The notes: generated from the sequence alone by a model not told the origin. A stretch of 64,000 bases of DNA from Bifidobacterium anseris (GCF_002860345.1 NZ_NMYC01000001.1:682001-746000); one strand, 5' to 3'. Positions 9,226 through 18,754 are shown, counted from the stretch's first letter. Numbers and translations are program-made.

Positions 9226-10045
9226 CCTGCCCGTAGGCTTCCCACCACCGTCTCCACCTGCGAATCCTTACGGGCAGCATCTCCACGTACGTCTCCTTAC
9301 GGGCAGCGTTCTCCTATACACGATTCCCTATGGGCAGCATCGGTATCGGTATTGCTTACGGGCAGTCCCCTCTTATGCTTATGCAGACGTCATCCATGAC
9401 ATGCACGATTGCTTACGGGCAGCACGTTCCCCTTTGCCGATATCGGTCTCTATTTACGCGCGGCATCAGCACTTGCGCAATCTTACGGGAAGCATCAGCG
9501 TTCCTTACGGGCAGCACGTCCCTCTTATCGCACTATCGGCCGTCCTCTTCCTTGATGGGCTGTGTTTTACAGGTAGCTGTCATCTCTCTTTCTCGTGGAG
9601 AGCCGCGATCACGATAATGCGTCTGCGCATACGAACGAATGTCCCTCTCCCTCTTGCGAGCATGTTCGGAGATCGTTCTTCAGGAGATTGTTCTTCAAGG
9701 GTGTGTCACCGCCGATATCCAGGAAGTCGCCGAATCGTCGACGTCTTTGCGCTGCTTCCCGTAGCTTTCCATACCGTTCCCCGAGGATGCGCGACTGCTA
9801 CCGGTAAGGCATCCGCAGCCATCCCGCGAGAGCCACCCGTAACGAATGAGTACCTCACGCACGATTGCCGCCGGTAACGCACGAGCGTCACCGGCAATGT
9901 GCGACACCACCCGTAGCGCGCGATGCCACCCGTAACGTAACGACGTGACGGTAAGACGCCTCTCGATAACCGAGACGCCACCGCTAACGCACGACACCAC
10001 CCATAGCGCGAGACACCCCGATAACCGAAACACCACCGGTAACGC
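9226..10045. repeat. Two-armed dispersed-repeat cluster between divergent genes
   Basis: The 9199-10272 gap has no supportable gene. Forward copies (CTTACGGGCAGCAT/AC and CTATGGGCAGC) run from about 9267 to 9560. Reverse copies (GCTACCGGTAAG, CCACCCGTAACG, GCCGCCGGTAACG) run from about 9797 to 10045. An apparently repeat-free stretch separates them (9570-9790). From 10046 to 10272 no clear promoter or structure was recognised. Confidence 0.75.
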
Positions 10046-10272
10046 GACGGCAGCGCACATCCGCCGACCATCCGCGAATCGGCGATCTCCGCGTCGGCGA
10101 CGTTATCAGTTGAGTCACAGTCGGCTTTCAGGAAACCGTCGGCGATGATTCGGCGTCGTTCCAGCGATTCCCACGACCGGCCCCAACTTCGGACTTTACG
10201 CTGGCGGCGTACGGCAACCGTCGGCACCACCAATACCAACCATACAGACCAATGAATCTTCGAAGGACGACC

Positions 10273-12012
10273 ATGTTCATCATCACCAACGCGCTGAGGA
10301 ACATCACCCGCAACAAAGGGCGCAGCGCGCTCATGATCATCATCGTCGCGATCGTCACCGCGGCGGCCACCATCGGACTCGCCATCGTACAGGCGGCACA
10401 GCGGGCGCGCACGGATGCGCTCGCGAACACGACGCTCTGTGCGCAGATCACGCTCGACCGCGGCTCGTTGATGGACAAGTCGCGCTCAAACGGCGCCGGC
10501 GACGGCAAGCCGGACATGGACGCGATGCGCGAGGCCGTCGCCGGCAAGACGCTGACGCTCGCCGACTACGAGCAATACGCCAAGACGTCGTACGGCGTCG
10601 CGTCGTCGTATTACATCGAGACGGCGTCCGTCGCCTCTGCAAACGATGGCATCGAAGCGGTCGACACGAACGGCGGCACCATCAAGGAGAACGCGGACAC
10701 GAAACAGTCGACGCAGTCAGACGAGACGAACAACAACGCGCAATCGAACAAAGCAAACGACGGCGCGCAGTCGAATCCGCCGCAGATGCCCGATGCGGGC
10801 ACCCCTCCGGAAGGCAGCGGCGCGCAGATGACGGTCGGCGACTTCTCACTCGTCGGATTCTCCAGCGACGAGGCCATCGCGAACGCTCCGAACGGCTCCT
10901 TCACGATGGACAGCGGCCAGGTCTTCGGCTATGACACCGATGACGATAACGATGTCATCATCTCCGACACGCTCGCCGCTGCGAACGACGTCGAGGTCGG
11001 CGACTCGATCGTCGTCGCGAACGTCGCCAACGAGGACACGACGTACACGTTCAAAGTCGTGGGCATCTACAGCAACACGAACGATTCGTCGGCGCCGATG
11101 GGCGGCCCGATGTCGTCGAACGCGAGCGACCCGGCGAACGCGATCTACACGTCCGCGTCCACGCTCGACAAGCTCGGGCTTACCGCCGATAAGACGATCA
11201 ACGTGACTGACGCGCACGGCGACACGCGCGCGATGCAGGCGGCGACGCTCAGCTATACCTATGTGTTCGACGGCAAATCCAAATACGATGAATTCGTCCG
11301 CAGCGTAAAGGCTGCGGGTCTCGGCGACGAATACACGGTCACTTCGCAGGACGTGCAGCAATATGAAGCGAGTCTGCTGCCGATAGAGAACCTCGCGAAG
11401 TTCGCGAGGACGCTGCTCATCGTGGTGCTGGCGGTGGGCGCCGTGATACTCGTCGTGATGACGATATTCAACATCCGCGAACGCAAGTACGAGATCGGCG
11501 TGCTCACGGCGATCGGCGTGCGCAAAGCCAAGGTCGCGGCGCAATACGCGGTGGAGCTGCTCGTCGTGACGCTCATCGGCCTCGCCGTGGGCGTGGGCGT
11601 CGGCGCGGGCGCATCGGTGCCGGTGTCGAACGCGCTGCTTTCATCCCAGATCGAGGCGCAGCACACGCAGCTCGCCCAGCAGCGCGAACAGTTCGGCCGC
11701 GACATGCAGCCCGGCGGAGGTCCACGTCCGGACGCCGACGCTACGGGCAGCAGCGGCACCGACGCTACGGGTGGTAACTCTACGGGTGGCACCGACGACG
11801 TCCCGAGCAACGGGCAGCAGCTTGGCAACGACGTGCGTGACGGCTTCGGCAGGACGTCGCAGGCGATCGCGAAACTCAACGCGACCGTCAATTGGGCCAC
11901 GCTCGGATGGATGCTGCTCGTCGGACTCGGTCTGACGTTACTGGCGGCATTCGTCGCCGCGGTGTTCGTCATGCGATACGAGCCGCTGCAGATCCTGGCC
12001 GATCGTTCATGA
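10273..12012 (+). CDS. ABC transporter permease, FtsX/MacB-like
   Basis: A 579-aa inner-membrane protein. TM1 is at residues 18-42 (GRSALMIIIVAIVTAAATIGLA). A large extracytoplasmic MacB-type periplasmic core follows at about 45-370, with a Gln/Asn/Ser-rich insert near 135-180. The FtsX domain has three further TMs: about 380-405 (LLIVVLAVGAVILVVMTIFN), 425-455, and near the C-terminus. IRERKYEIGVLTAIG is the characteristic cytoplasmic loop of the family. Before the last TM, residues about 485-510 (DATGSSGTDATGGNSTGG) are encoded by dispersed-repeat copies. ATG 10273 follows GAAGGAC; an upstream ATG at 10252 is possible. The partner ATPase follows at 12229. The substrate is unknown; export of a peptide or lipid, or cell-envelope stress sensing, is typical of the family. 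Confidence 0.87.
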   Translation: MFIITNALRNITRNKGRSALMIIIVAIVTAAATIGLAIVQAAQRARTDALANTTLCAQITLDRGSLMDKSRSNGAGDGKPDMDAMREAVAGKTLTLADYEQYAKTSYGVASSYYIETASVASANDGIEAVDTNGGTIKENADTKQSTQSDETNNNAQSNKANDGAQSNPPQMPDAGTPPEGSGAQMTVGDFSLVGFSSDEAIANAPNGSFTMDSGQVFGYDTDDDNDVIISDTLAAANDVEVGDSIVVANVANEDTTYTFKVVGIYSNTNDSSAPMGGPMSSNASDPANAIYTSASTLDKLGLTADKTINVTDAHGDTRAMQAATLSYTYVFDGKSKYDEFVRSVKAAGLGDEYTVTSQDVQQYEASLLPIENLAKFARTLLIVVLAVGAVILVVMTIFNIRERKYEIGVLTAIGVRKAKVAAQYAVELLVVTLIGLAVGVGVGAGASVPVSNALLSSQIEAQHTQLAQQREQFGRDMQPGGGPRPDADATGSSGTDATGGNSTGGTDDVPSNGQQLGNDVRDGFGRTSQAIAKLNATVNWATLGWMLLVGLGLTLLAAFVAAVFVMRYEPLQILADRS

Positions 12013-12228
12013 CACGCCGTGCCGCCATCGTCGTTGCGATCGCCTATGCCCTCGCCGCTCAGCGCGTGACCGCCGTACGATCGGCGGCGCGCGCCCGACC
12101 GACGACTTCGCGCACATCGTTACGGGAGGCACGAGCCATCACCCGTCGTCATCGACGACACGCCGCACACAGACACCACAAATAATCATCAAATAATCAG
12201 GCATCTATCGATTTCAAAGGAGCACATC

Positions 12229-12993
12229 ATGACGAAGACACCCATGCCGCAGACAGATACAGTGCACGACGAGGACGTCGCCCGTAAGTCGGTGCTTGTT
12301 CTGGACGACGTGAGCTACGCCTATGCGAAAAACGGACGGAACGTCATCAGCCACGTCAGCACATCGTTCCGCAGCGGCGAAGTGACGGCAATCGTCGGTC
12401 CGTCGGGCGCCGGAAAGACGACGCTGCTGTCGCTGATCAGCGGCCTGACCACACCGACCGCGGGCGCCGTGCTCTTCGACGACCGCGATCTGGCGACGAT
12501 GGACCGCTACCGGTACCGCAGTCGCGACATCGGCGTCATCTTCCAGAGTTTCAACCTGCTGCCGCAGCTCACCGTCCTGGAGAATATCATGTTGACGATG
12601 GATGCTTCCGGTAAGCGTTTCGACCGCCCGAAAAAGGACATCGCGCTCGATCTGCTCAAGCAGGTGCATCTGCCCGAACGATACGCAAACGAACGCATCC
12701 TGCATCTGTCCGGCGGCGAACAGCAGCGCGTGGCGATCGCCCGCGCGCTGAGCGACGACCCGCGCGTCATCATTGCCGACGAGCCCACCGGCAACCTTGA
12801 CGGCGCGACGCAGGCGGACATCATGCGAATCTTCACCGATCTGGCACACAAGGACGGCCGCTGCGTCATCATCGTCACGCACAGTCCGCAGATCGCCGAG
12901 CAATCGGACACGGTGTTCAGGCTGAATCCGCGCCCGCTACCGGCGACGTGTGCTACCGGTAGTGGGCGCCGTTCGCCGCATCGCAGTCGATAA
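12229..12993 (+). CDS. ABC transporter ATP-binding protein, MacB/LolD type
   Basis: A 254-aa ATPase that would energise the preceding FtsX-type permease. Walker A is GPSGAGKTT (about residues 60-68), the Q-loop is VIFQSFNLLPQLTVLENI, the signature is LSGGEQQRVAIARAL, Walker B is VIIADEPTGNLD, and the H-switch is IIVTHSPQIAEQ. The ATG at 12229 has a good AAAGGAG site 7 nt upstream. The 215-nt gap to the permease is longer than usual but both run in the same direction. The last 20 residues (beyond TVFRLN) are encoded by a CTACCGGTAG repeat copy and look like an appended tail. Confidence 0.9.
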   Translation: MTKTPMPQTDTVHDEDVARKSVLVLDDVSYAYAKNGRNVISHVSTSFRSGEVTAIVGPSGAGKTTLLSLISGLTTPTAGAVLFDDRDLATMDRYRYRSRDIGVIFQSFNLLPQLTVLENIMLTMDASGKRFDRPKKDIALDLLKQVHLPERYANERILHLSGGEQQRVAIARALSDDPRVIIADEPTGNLDGATQADIMRIFTDLAHKDGRCVIIVTHSPQIAEQSDTVFRLNPRPLPATCATGSGRRSPHRSR

Positions 12994-12994
12994 C

Positions 12995-13190
12995 CATTAC
13001 GGGCGGCAATCACTACGGGCAGTAATCACTACCGGTAGTAGTCACTACGGGCAGTAGTCACTACGGGCAGCGCATCCGTTATCGGCGCCACACGTGCTAC
13101 CGATAACGGCGTACGCACTACCGGTAGCAACAACTACCGGTAGCACTGCACGCGCTACCGATAACGACAACCACCGATAACGACGCGCGG
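12995..13190. repeat. Two-armed dispersed-repeat cluster between convergent genes
   Basis: Compact array of about 13 copies. Forward or palindromic copies (TTACGGGCGGC, CTACGGGCAGT, TTATCGGCGCC) run to about 13088. Reverse or palindromic copies (GCTACCGATAACG, CTACCGGTAGC) run from about 13099 to 13182. The forward-then-reverse order holds here although the flanking genes converge. Confidence 0.75.
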
Positions 13191-13278
13191 TGTCGACGCG
13201 GCTTGCCGCCGTATCGACACCGCGCGTCCTCTCCATTCGCCCACGCCGCACACTGCACACGACGCATGCGGCGAGCTC

Positions 13279-16254
13279 TCAGTTGCCCATGAACGAGAAC
13301 GTCCCGACGAACGCGGCGCTCACCAATGCGATCGTCGGCAGCGCGGCGCAACCGATAAGGAACCACCAATCGCGCGCATGCACTTCGCTCACACGCGCGT
13401 GGCTGCGCGGGGCGACGCCGCCGAAACCACGCGCCTGCATCGCCGTCGCCAGCGTCGTCGATCTGCGGATGGACAGCACAAGCAACGCGAACGCCTGAGG
13501 GAAGAACGCAGCGACCTTGTTGTCGTCGCCGAGTCCGCGCGAGCGCCGCGACGCCGTGAGCGCCGTCCAATCATCCTGAAGCACCGAGAACAGCCGCATT
13601 CCCGCCAATCCGCCGTAGACGAAACGATCGGGCAGATGGAGCAGCTCGCTGAATCCGTCGGCCAGGTCGGTCGCGTCGATGCCGAGCACGGCGATGATCG
13701 CCGGAATGCCGATTGCGAGGATGCGCAGCGCCGTAGCGAGCGCCAGCTGCGCGGAACGGTCGGTGACGGCGATCCACCCCCACTGCCACCAGACGTCGCC
13801 GCCCTGCTTGCCGTACAGCAGCACCGCGAGCGCCGATCCCGGCGCACCAATGAAGATCGGCCATGTCGATTTGATCACCCGCCACGGCGTGAAACCGATG
13901 ATCATCAGCACGAGGAATTCCGCCGCAAGCGCAACGGTGGCGGAGACCCAATCGAGGCTGAGCAGAAGCGGCAGCGACGCCAGGAACGCGCCGCCGAGCC
14001 GGAACACCGGGTTGAGCGACGCCAGATACGGCGAACGACTCGCCGGCTTGATGCGATCGTGCCGTTCGTTGACGGCGCTCACCTGCACGATCTGCTCGCC
14101 GTGCATCGCCGCATCCGTCGTCTTCGAGGTCGATGACGCCGCCGACGCCGCCACGACGTCGACATTTTCATCATCATCGTCGACACGCCCACGCTTACGG
14201 GTGGCACGTTCATCATCGTCGACACATCCACGCTTACGGGTGGCACTCCCTATGCCGTCCGTAGCAGCATCGGCATCGTCGATGCCGACGACGGCGCGCT
14301 TCGGCGCGACACGACTACCCGTAACCGCGTCGACGTTATCAGCAGCACCGCTGGCAGCGCCACCCCTAACACCGCTACCCGTAACGACACAACTACCCGT
14401 AACGACACAACTACCCGTAACGACACGGTCGTCCGAATCATCGTCATCCGCAGCATCGTTGTCGCTACCGGCAGCGCCGCCACCCGTAACATCGCTACCG
14501 GCAGCACTACCCATAACATCGCTACCGGCAGCACTGCGCGCACCGCCCGTAACGCGACAGCCGCCCGCTTCGGCGGCGACGAGTTCGACGACCCTCGCGC
14601 CGAGCGCGGTCACCAGCTCGCGGTCGTGCGTCACGACGATGATGCTCACGCCGTCGCCGCGCAGACTCAGGATGAGCCGCACGATCTGCATCCAGGTGCG
14701 CCGGTCCTGCCCGAAGGTCGGCTCGTCGAGGATGAGCACCTTCGGCGCGGCGGCGAGCGCGGCGGCCACGGTGAGCCGTCGTTTCTCGCCACCCGAAAGC
14801 GTGTACGGGTTCACATCCGCGTACTGCGCGAGATGGAAACGCGCGAGCAGCTCCTGCGCGCGCGCACGCGCCGTCTCCTCGTCGATGCCGGTGCGTCGCG
14901 GCCCGAGCATGACCTCATCGAGGACGCTCGAGCACGCGAACTGATGCTCCGGATTCTGGAACACGTACGAGATGCGCGACGCGAGCTCCGTCGAACTCCA
15001 GTCGATCGGCCATGCGCCGTGCGTCCCTTCGGCGAGCGATGCTCCGGCCACGACACGCCCGACGACCGGCTCGAGCAGTCCCGCGAGCGTGAGCGACAAC
15101 GTCGATTTGCCGGCGCCGTTCGCGCCCACGAGCGCCGTGATCTGCCCGGGGCGGAACGACACGCCGATGTGTTTGGCGATGGCGTCGCCGTTCCTGCCGA
15201 TGCCGAGGTCGTCGGTGCTCAGCACGATGTCGCCGCGGCCGCGCGCGGGGTCGCAGTCGGGCTCGCCGTCGACGTGCATCCGCGTGATCTCGTCGCCCTG
15301 CCGCCGGTAGCGTTGGGGCACCCAGATGCCGAGTTCGGCGAAGTCGATCGTCTCGTCGCCGAAGACCTCGTCCGGCGTGCCGTCCGCGATGACGACGGTG
15401 TTGCGAAAGCCGTCGCGCGCGATCTCGTCGTCGTATCCCTGCTGGCTGACGGCGCGTTCGTCGTCGTTTTTTTCGAGGCCGAGCACGACGACGCGGTCGA
15501 TGAGGTCGATCCAGCGGTCGGCGCGGTGTTCGACGAGCACCATCGTGCATCCCGTACGTTCGAGCACGTCGCGTACGGCGCCGACGATCTGCACGACGCC
15601 GTCGGGATCGAGGTTCGCCGTCGGCTCGTCGAGCAGCAGCACCTTCGGTTCCATCGCAAGCGCGCCGGCGAGCGCGAGACGCTGCATCTGTCCCCCCGAC
15701 AGATGCATGACGGAGCGGTCGAGCTGCAGTCCTCCGAGTCCGACTGCGTTCAGCGACGCGTCGACGCGCTCCCATATCTCTTTGCGTGGCACGTCGAGGT
15801 TCTCCGGACCGAACGCCACGTTGTCGCCGATGCGCTGGAAGATCGCCTGCGCGTCCGGATCCTGGAGCACGAGTCCGACGGCGCCGCGCGCGCGGTGCAC
15901 TTCGACGCCATCGATGTCGATGACGCCTTCGGTGACGCCGCCGTCCGCGTCCATGACGGGCTCGTCGCCGTCGTGTTCGGCGAGCGTGGCTGCGTCCTCG
16001 TCGCCGAGCAGTCCCGCAGCTCCTTCGAGGATCGTCGATTTGCCGATTCCCGACGCCCCGAGCAGCAGCACATGCTCGCCCGCATCGATCGTCAGGTCGA
16101 GGCCGCGCACGGCAAATCGTTCGCGTGACGCGTGGCGGTATCCCCATTTGCGCATGCGCAGCGTACCGCCACGGCGCACTTCGTGTTCCTCTCCGTTCGC
16201 GCGATCGGCCACACGCGTCGCCGACGTGGTCGTGTGTTCGTTTGTCTGAGGCAC
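13279..16254 (-). CDS. Fused ECF transporter ATPase-ATPase-T protein for thiamin precursor (YkoDC-like)
   Basis: A 991-aa fusion of both energising ATPases and the transmembrane coupling protein of an ECF vitamin importer. ATPase 1: Walker A GASGIGKST (about 66-74), signature HLSGGQMQRLALAGAL, Walker B VLLLDEPTANLD. ATPase 2: Walker A GANGAGKST (about 378-386), signature TLSGGEKRRLTVAAAL, Walker B VLILDEPTFGQD. A low-complexity linker of about 150 residues (565-720), rich in VTGS, AAGS and ATRKRG, is encoded by dispersed-repeat copies. The C-terminal EcfT/CbiQ domain (about 720-991) has several TMs and the coupling-helix-like ALTASRRSRGL and AMQARGFGG motifs. GTG 16254 is chosen because AAAGGAAACG precedes it; the frame is open back to 16368. 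It lies downstream of YkoE and its TPP riboswitch, which sets the likely substrate: the thiamin pyrimidine HMP or thiamin. Confidence 0.9.
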   Translation of the reverse strand: MPQTNEHTTTSATRVADRANGEEHEVRRGGTLRMRKWGYRHASRERFAVRGLDLTIDAGEHVLLLGASGIGKSTILEGAAGLLGDEDAATLAEHDGDEPVMDADGGVTEGVIDIDGVEVHRARGAVGLVLQDPDAQAIFQRIGDNVAFGPENLDVPRKEIWERVDASLNAVGLGGLQLDRSVMHLSGGQMQRLALAGALAMEPKVLLLDEPTANLDPDGVVQIVGAVRDVLERTGCTMVLVEHRADRWIDLIDRVVVLGLEKNDDERAVSQQGYDDEIARDGFRNTVVIADGTPDEVFGDETIDFAELGIWVPQRYRRQGDEITRMHVDGEPDCDPARGRGDIVLSTDDLGIGRNGDAIAKHIGVSFRPGQITALVGANGAGKSTLSLTLAGLLEPVVGRVVAGASLAEGTHGAWPIDWSSTELASRISYVFQNPEHQFACSSVLDEVMLGPRRTGIDEETARARAQELLARFHLAQYADVNPYTLSGGEKRRLTVAAALAAAPKVLILDEPTFGQDRRTWMQIVRLILSLRGDGVSIIVVTHDRELVTALGARVVELVAAEAGGCRVTGGARSAAGSDVMGSAAGSDVTGGGAAGSDNDAADDDDSDDRVVTGSCVVTGSCVVTGSGVRGGAASGAADNVDAVTGSRVAPKRAVVGIDDADAATDGIGSATRKRGCVDDDERATRKRGRVDDDDENVDVVAASAASSTSKTTDAAMHGEQIVQVSAVNERHDRIKPASRSPYLASLNPVFRLGGAFLASLPLLLSLDWVSATVALAAEFLVLMIIGFTPWRVIKSTWPIFIGAPGSALAVLLYGKQGGDVWWQWGWIAVTDRSAQLALATALRILAIGIPAIIAVLGIDATDLADGFSELLHLPDRFVYGGLAGMRLFSVLQDDWTALTASRRSRGLGDDNKVAAFFPQAFALLVLSIRRSTTLATAMQARGFGGVAPRSHARVSEVHARDWWFLIGCAALPTIALVSAAFVGTFSFMGN
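14188..14556. repeat. Dispersed repeats inside the YkoDC linker
   Basis: Two forward copies (CTTACGGGTGGC, about 14193 and 14234) are followed by about ten reverse or palindromic copies (CTACCCGTAACG, GCTACCGGCAGC) from 14323 to 14550. All lie in the linker between ATPase 2 and the T domain, and keep the forward-then-reverse order seen in intergenic clusters. Confidence 0.75.
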
Positions 16255-16980
16255 TCGAATCGTTTCCTTTGCTTGAACTCGTTGCGCATTCGCCGCCGAC
16301 CTGCGCCGGCAGGTGCCGCCCCTAACGTTACCGGTGGCACCCGTCGGCGAACCGCCCGTCACTTTCACCGCTACCGGTAGCGTTCCGTTACAGGTAGCAC
16401 CACTGTTACGAGCAGTCCTATCGTTATGGGCAGTACCTCCGTTATGGGCAGCGCTTCCGCTATGGGTAGCGTTCCGTTACGGGCAGCACCACTGCTACGG
16501 GCAGCATCCCGCCGACGCGTCGTCCACCATCCGTTACGGGCGCCACCCTGCGATGTGCCACCCGTAGGATCTGCGGAAAGGCGACGTGCACCTTCCGCAT
16601 CGCACCGCCACATCCGCATCGCGTCATGCATCGTTCGCTTCCGTGGTCTTACGGGCGACATCCCCCGATGCACTGCCCGTAAGCGTCGACCACAGTCGAA
16701 AACGACGTGTCCCATGGCGCTACCCGTACGCGTCGGCGGTACCCTCCGATGTACCACCCGTAGCGACGGATGCAGATGACGGCTGCGACTCGCGGCCCTG
16801 TACGGCGAATCCGACAGCGGCGACGATCGTCGAACACTGCCACCCGTAGCGATGAATTCGCCGATGCCGACGATTGCCCGTAGCACGACAGCTGCCAGTA
16901 ACGGCGAAGATCGCTACCCGTTTCTCCTGAGTACACTGACCTCCGCCACCGCGACCGTCGTCCCGCGACGCCCACGTCCG
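16255..16980. repeat. Intergenic dispersed-repeat cluster
   Basis: Between the two thiamin-transport genes. Mostly forward copies (TTACAGGTAGC, TTATGGGCAGT, TTACGGGCAGC) from about 16320 to 16540. Mostly reverse copies (CCACCCGTAG, CTGCCCGTAAGC, GCTACCCGTACG) from about 16556 to 16915, with one forward copy at 16649. No gene is supported. The cluster separates YkoE from its ATPase-T partner. Confidence 0.72.
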
Positions 16981-17616
16981 CTACCTGCCGAGCGCCGTCT
17001 TCTTCGCTCGACGGATCCGGCGTCCCGATTCGAAATCGTCGAGGGCACCCGTCTTCGCGATCGCGATGTAGAGGTACCACATCGCGACGCCGGCAATCAG
17101 CGCACCGGAGGCGACGGTCGCCAGCAGATAGACGACGCCGTACGTCTTTCCAACATCGATCGCCTGCAGGTTCGTGAAGAATGAGTACGCCCAGCAGCCG
17201 ACGCCGCTCAACGCGCCCGAAAGCACCGTCGTGCCGAGGTTCCATTTGCGGTACAGGAACACCGCGAAGCCGATTTCGGCGCCCAGACCCTGGGCGAAGG
17301 CGATGAGGAAGGTGCTCACGCCGCCCCACATGTTGCCCATGAGCGCCTCAAGCACGCCGGCGACGAGCTCCGCGTAGAGCGCCGCACCCGGCTTGCGCAC
17401 GATGATCGCCGCCAAAGGGCCGGCGAACAGCCACAATCCGTTGATGATGCCGGCGAGCCCCGGTACGACGGCCTCGAGAAACCCCCACGGGGCCGCGGAG
17501 AAGAAGGCGACCAGCCAGTAGATCAGCGCGGACGCGACGCCCACGACGGAAGCCACGGCAATGTCGACGACACGCCATTTCATATTCGGTTTCGCTTCGA
17601 TGATGGAAGCAGACAT
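16981..17616 (-). CDS. ykoE: ECF transporter S-component, YkoE family (HMP/thiamin)
   Basis: A 211-aa integral membrane substrate-binding component. Five or six TM stretches are visible: VVDIAVASVVGVASALIYWLV, IINGLWLFAGPLAAIIV, a central LVAGVLEALMGNMWG helix, GLGAEIGFAVFLY, and VYLLATVASGALIAGVAMWYLY. RKPGAALYAEL and GLGAEIGF are YkoE family signatures. ATG 17616 has AAGAAAGG upstream. The TPP riboswitch directly ahead predicts repression when thiamin diphosphate is plentiful. The YkoDC fusion downstream supplies the ATPases. A paralogue with its own TPP riboswitch lies at 35144, so two S-components may share one energising module. Confidence 0.92.
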   Translation of the reverse strand: MSASIIEAKPNMKWRVVDIAVASVVGVASALIYWLVAFFSAAPWGFLEAVVPGLAGIINGLWLFAGPLAAIIVRKPGAALYAELVAGVLEALMGNMWGGVSTFLIAFAQGLGAEIGFAVFLYRKWNLGTTVLSGALSGVGCWAYSFFTNLQAIDVGKTYGVVYLLATVASGALIAGVAMWYLYIAIAKTGALDDFESGRRIRRAKKTALGR

Positions 17617-17638
17617 AACTTGTGCCTTTCTTGTCTCG

Positions 17639-17660
17639 CCATGGCGACGAATCGCCATGG
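17639..17660 (-). promoter_or_regulatory. UUCG-loop hairpin between TPP riboswitch and ykoE
   Basis: On the minus strand the leader RNA can form a 9-bp perfect stem CCATGGCGA/TCGCCATGG closed by a UUCG tetraloop. It lies about 22 nt before the ykoE start and beyond the TPP aptamer. There is no U-run, so it is more likely part of a translational switch or a stabilising element than an intrinsic terminator. Confidence 0.6.
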
Positions 17661-17683
17661 ATGTTCAGGCACGGGAAATCTAC

Positions 17684-17794
17684 GACGTCCGTGCGCCGGC
17701 ATTGTCCGGATTCACGTTCAATCGGTCGAGGTACGCCCTCTCTCAGCCGGCGTCCGCACGATGCGTCATCGTGCGGACGTCAGCCCCCGTGTCG
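17684..17794 (-). ncRNA. TPP riboswitch (THI element)
   Basis: The minus strand reads ACACGGGGGC, a variable stem, GGCTGAGAGAGG, then GACCGATTGAACGTGAATC, CGGACAATGCCGGCG and CACGG. These are the conserved P2-P3 CUGAGA and P4-P5 blocks of the thiamin-diphosphate aptamer in the right order. It controls ykoE and, if transcription continues, the YkoDC fusion. Confidence 0.95.
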
Positions 17795-17939
17795 CCCAAA
17801 AGTCTATGACGACCCGCCGACCGTGGACGACGTCGCCGCCGCGCCGAGCGACACCGTCCGCGCAACGTCCGCGCAACGTCACTCGACGTCCCTGTTCGGG
17901 ATCTGTTCGACATTCGTGCAACGCCCGCGCAACGTCCCC

Positions 17940-18005
17940 GCATCGCCCACGCATCGCCCACGCATCGTCCACGCATCGTCCACGTGATGTTCACGTGATG
18001 TTCAC
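17940..18005. repeat. Six 11-bp direct repeats (iteron-like)
   Basis: Six contiguous 11-bp units: GCATCGCCCAC twice, GCATCGTCCAC twice, GTGATGTTCAC twice. They end about 105 bp before the first response-regulator gene. A related GCGCAACGTCC pair lies about 80 bp to the left. The 11-bp spacing would place successive sites on the same face of the helix. Confidence 0.7.
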
Positions 18006-18109
18006 GCGACGCCGACAATCGCCACGGCGACTATAGTCATGCTCAGTATCGTATGATCTTATGGGCGGCAGGACGTGCAGCCGCATGCCGCACCTAACGG
18101 AAGGCCGAT

Positions 18110-18754
18110 ATGCAGTTCATCATCGTGGACAACGACCCGCGCGCCGCGGACAGCGTCGCAGGATTCATCAGATCCGCCTATCCCCAGGCGATCATCCATC
18201 AGCTGCGCGGCACCGAGCAGAACATCATCGAGGAATGCGACGTCGCCGACCTCGTTGTGATGGACATGCAGCTGTTGAACGAATCAGGCCCCGAGCTGTG
18301 CGCGAGGCTGCGCAGAACCAATGGACGCACGCCCGTGCTCGGCATGACCTGCTTCCCGAAGGCCTACTATGACAAGCAGTTCCGCGCTGCGGGCGGTCAG
18401 GGGCTCGCGCACAAGGAGGAGCTCAGCAAGTTGCTGACGATGGTCAAACTCTTGCTGCGCGGCGGCGCCGAGCCGGGATATCTGCCCCCGGAAGCCGCGC
18501 AGCGTGCCGTGCTTGAGCGCGACGCCCGCGCGGAGGCGACGGGCGACGAGGATCGGCTCAACACGCTGACGCCGACCGAACGCACCGTGTACCGTCTCAT
18601 GAGCGAATACGGCAACGATCCGTCGCGGATCGCCGAGCAGCTCGGCGTCAAACCTTCGACGGTGCGCACCCACATCCGTGCGATCCGCTGCAAACTCAAT
18701 CTGCCGACGACGAAGGACCTCATGCGTCTGCTGCTGCGACGTCGCAAGCGGTAG
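18110..18754 (+). CDS. NarL/LuxR-family response regulator 1
   Basis: A 214-aa two-component regulator. The receiver domain (1-115) has the acidic pair DND (7-9), phospho-acceptor Asp52 (VVMDMQLL), the Thr of GMTC near 80 and Lys102. The DNA-binding LuxR-type helix-turn-helix covers about 150-210 (LTPTERTVYRLM, then RIAEQLGVKPSTVRTHIRAI). ATG 18110 follows GGAAGG. It matches response regulator 2 at 24469 in length (both 214 aa) and in sequence (VxNDPRAA, QLRG/TLRG, TPVLGMTC), so the two are paralogues. No kinase is adjacent; the kinase at 25088-26287 may serve both. A -10 element (TATCGTATGATCT region, about 18045-18058) precedes it. Confidence 0.92.
   Translation: MQFIIVDNDPRAADSVAGFIRSAYPQAIIHQLRGTEQNIIEECDVADLVVMDMQLLNESGPELCARLRRTNGRTPVLGMTCFPKAYYDKQFRAAGGQGLAHKEELSKLLTMVKLLLRGGAEPGYLPPEAAQRAVLERDARAEATGDEDRLNTLTPTERTVYRLMSEYGNDPSRIAEQLGVKPSTVRTHIRAIRCKLNLPTTKDLMRLLLRRRKR

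Noticed and set aside
9059-9877. 272-codon plus-strand frame through the 9.2-9.9 kb spacer
   Set aside because: Its product is a string of LTGS and YGQH units, the passive translation of dispersed-repeat copies, and it has no ribosome site or homology; the same applies to other YGQH/LTGS-rich spacer frames.
13679-16249. Long plus-strand frames across the YkoDC fusion
   Set aside because: Shadows of two ABC ATPase domains with intact Walker and signature motifs on the minus strand.
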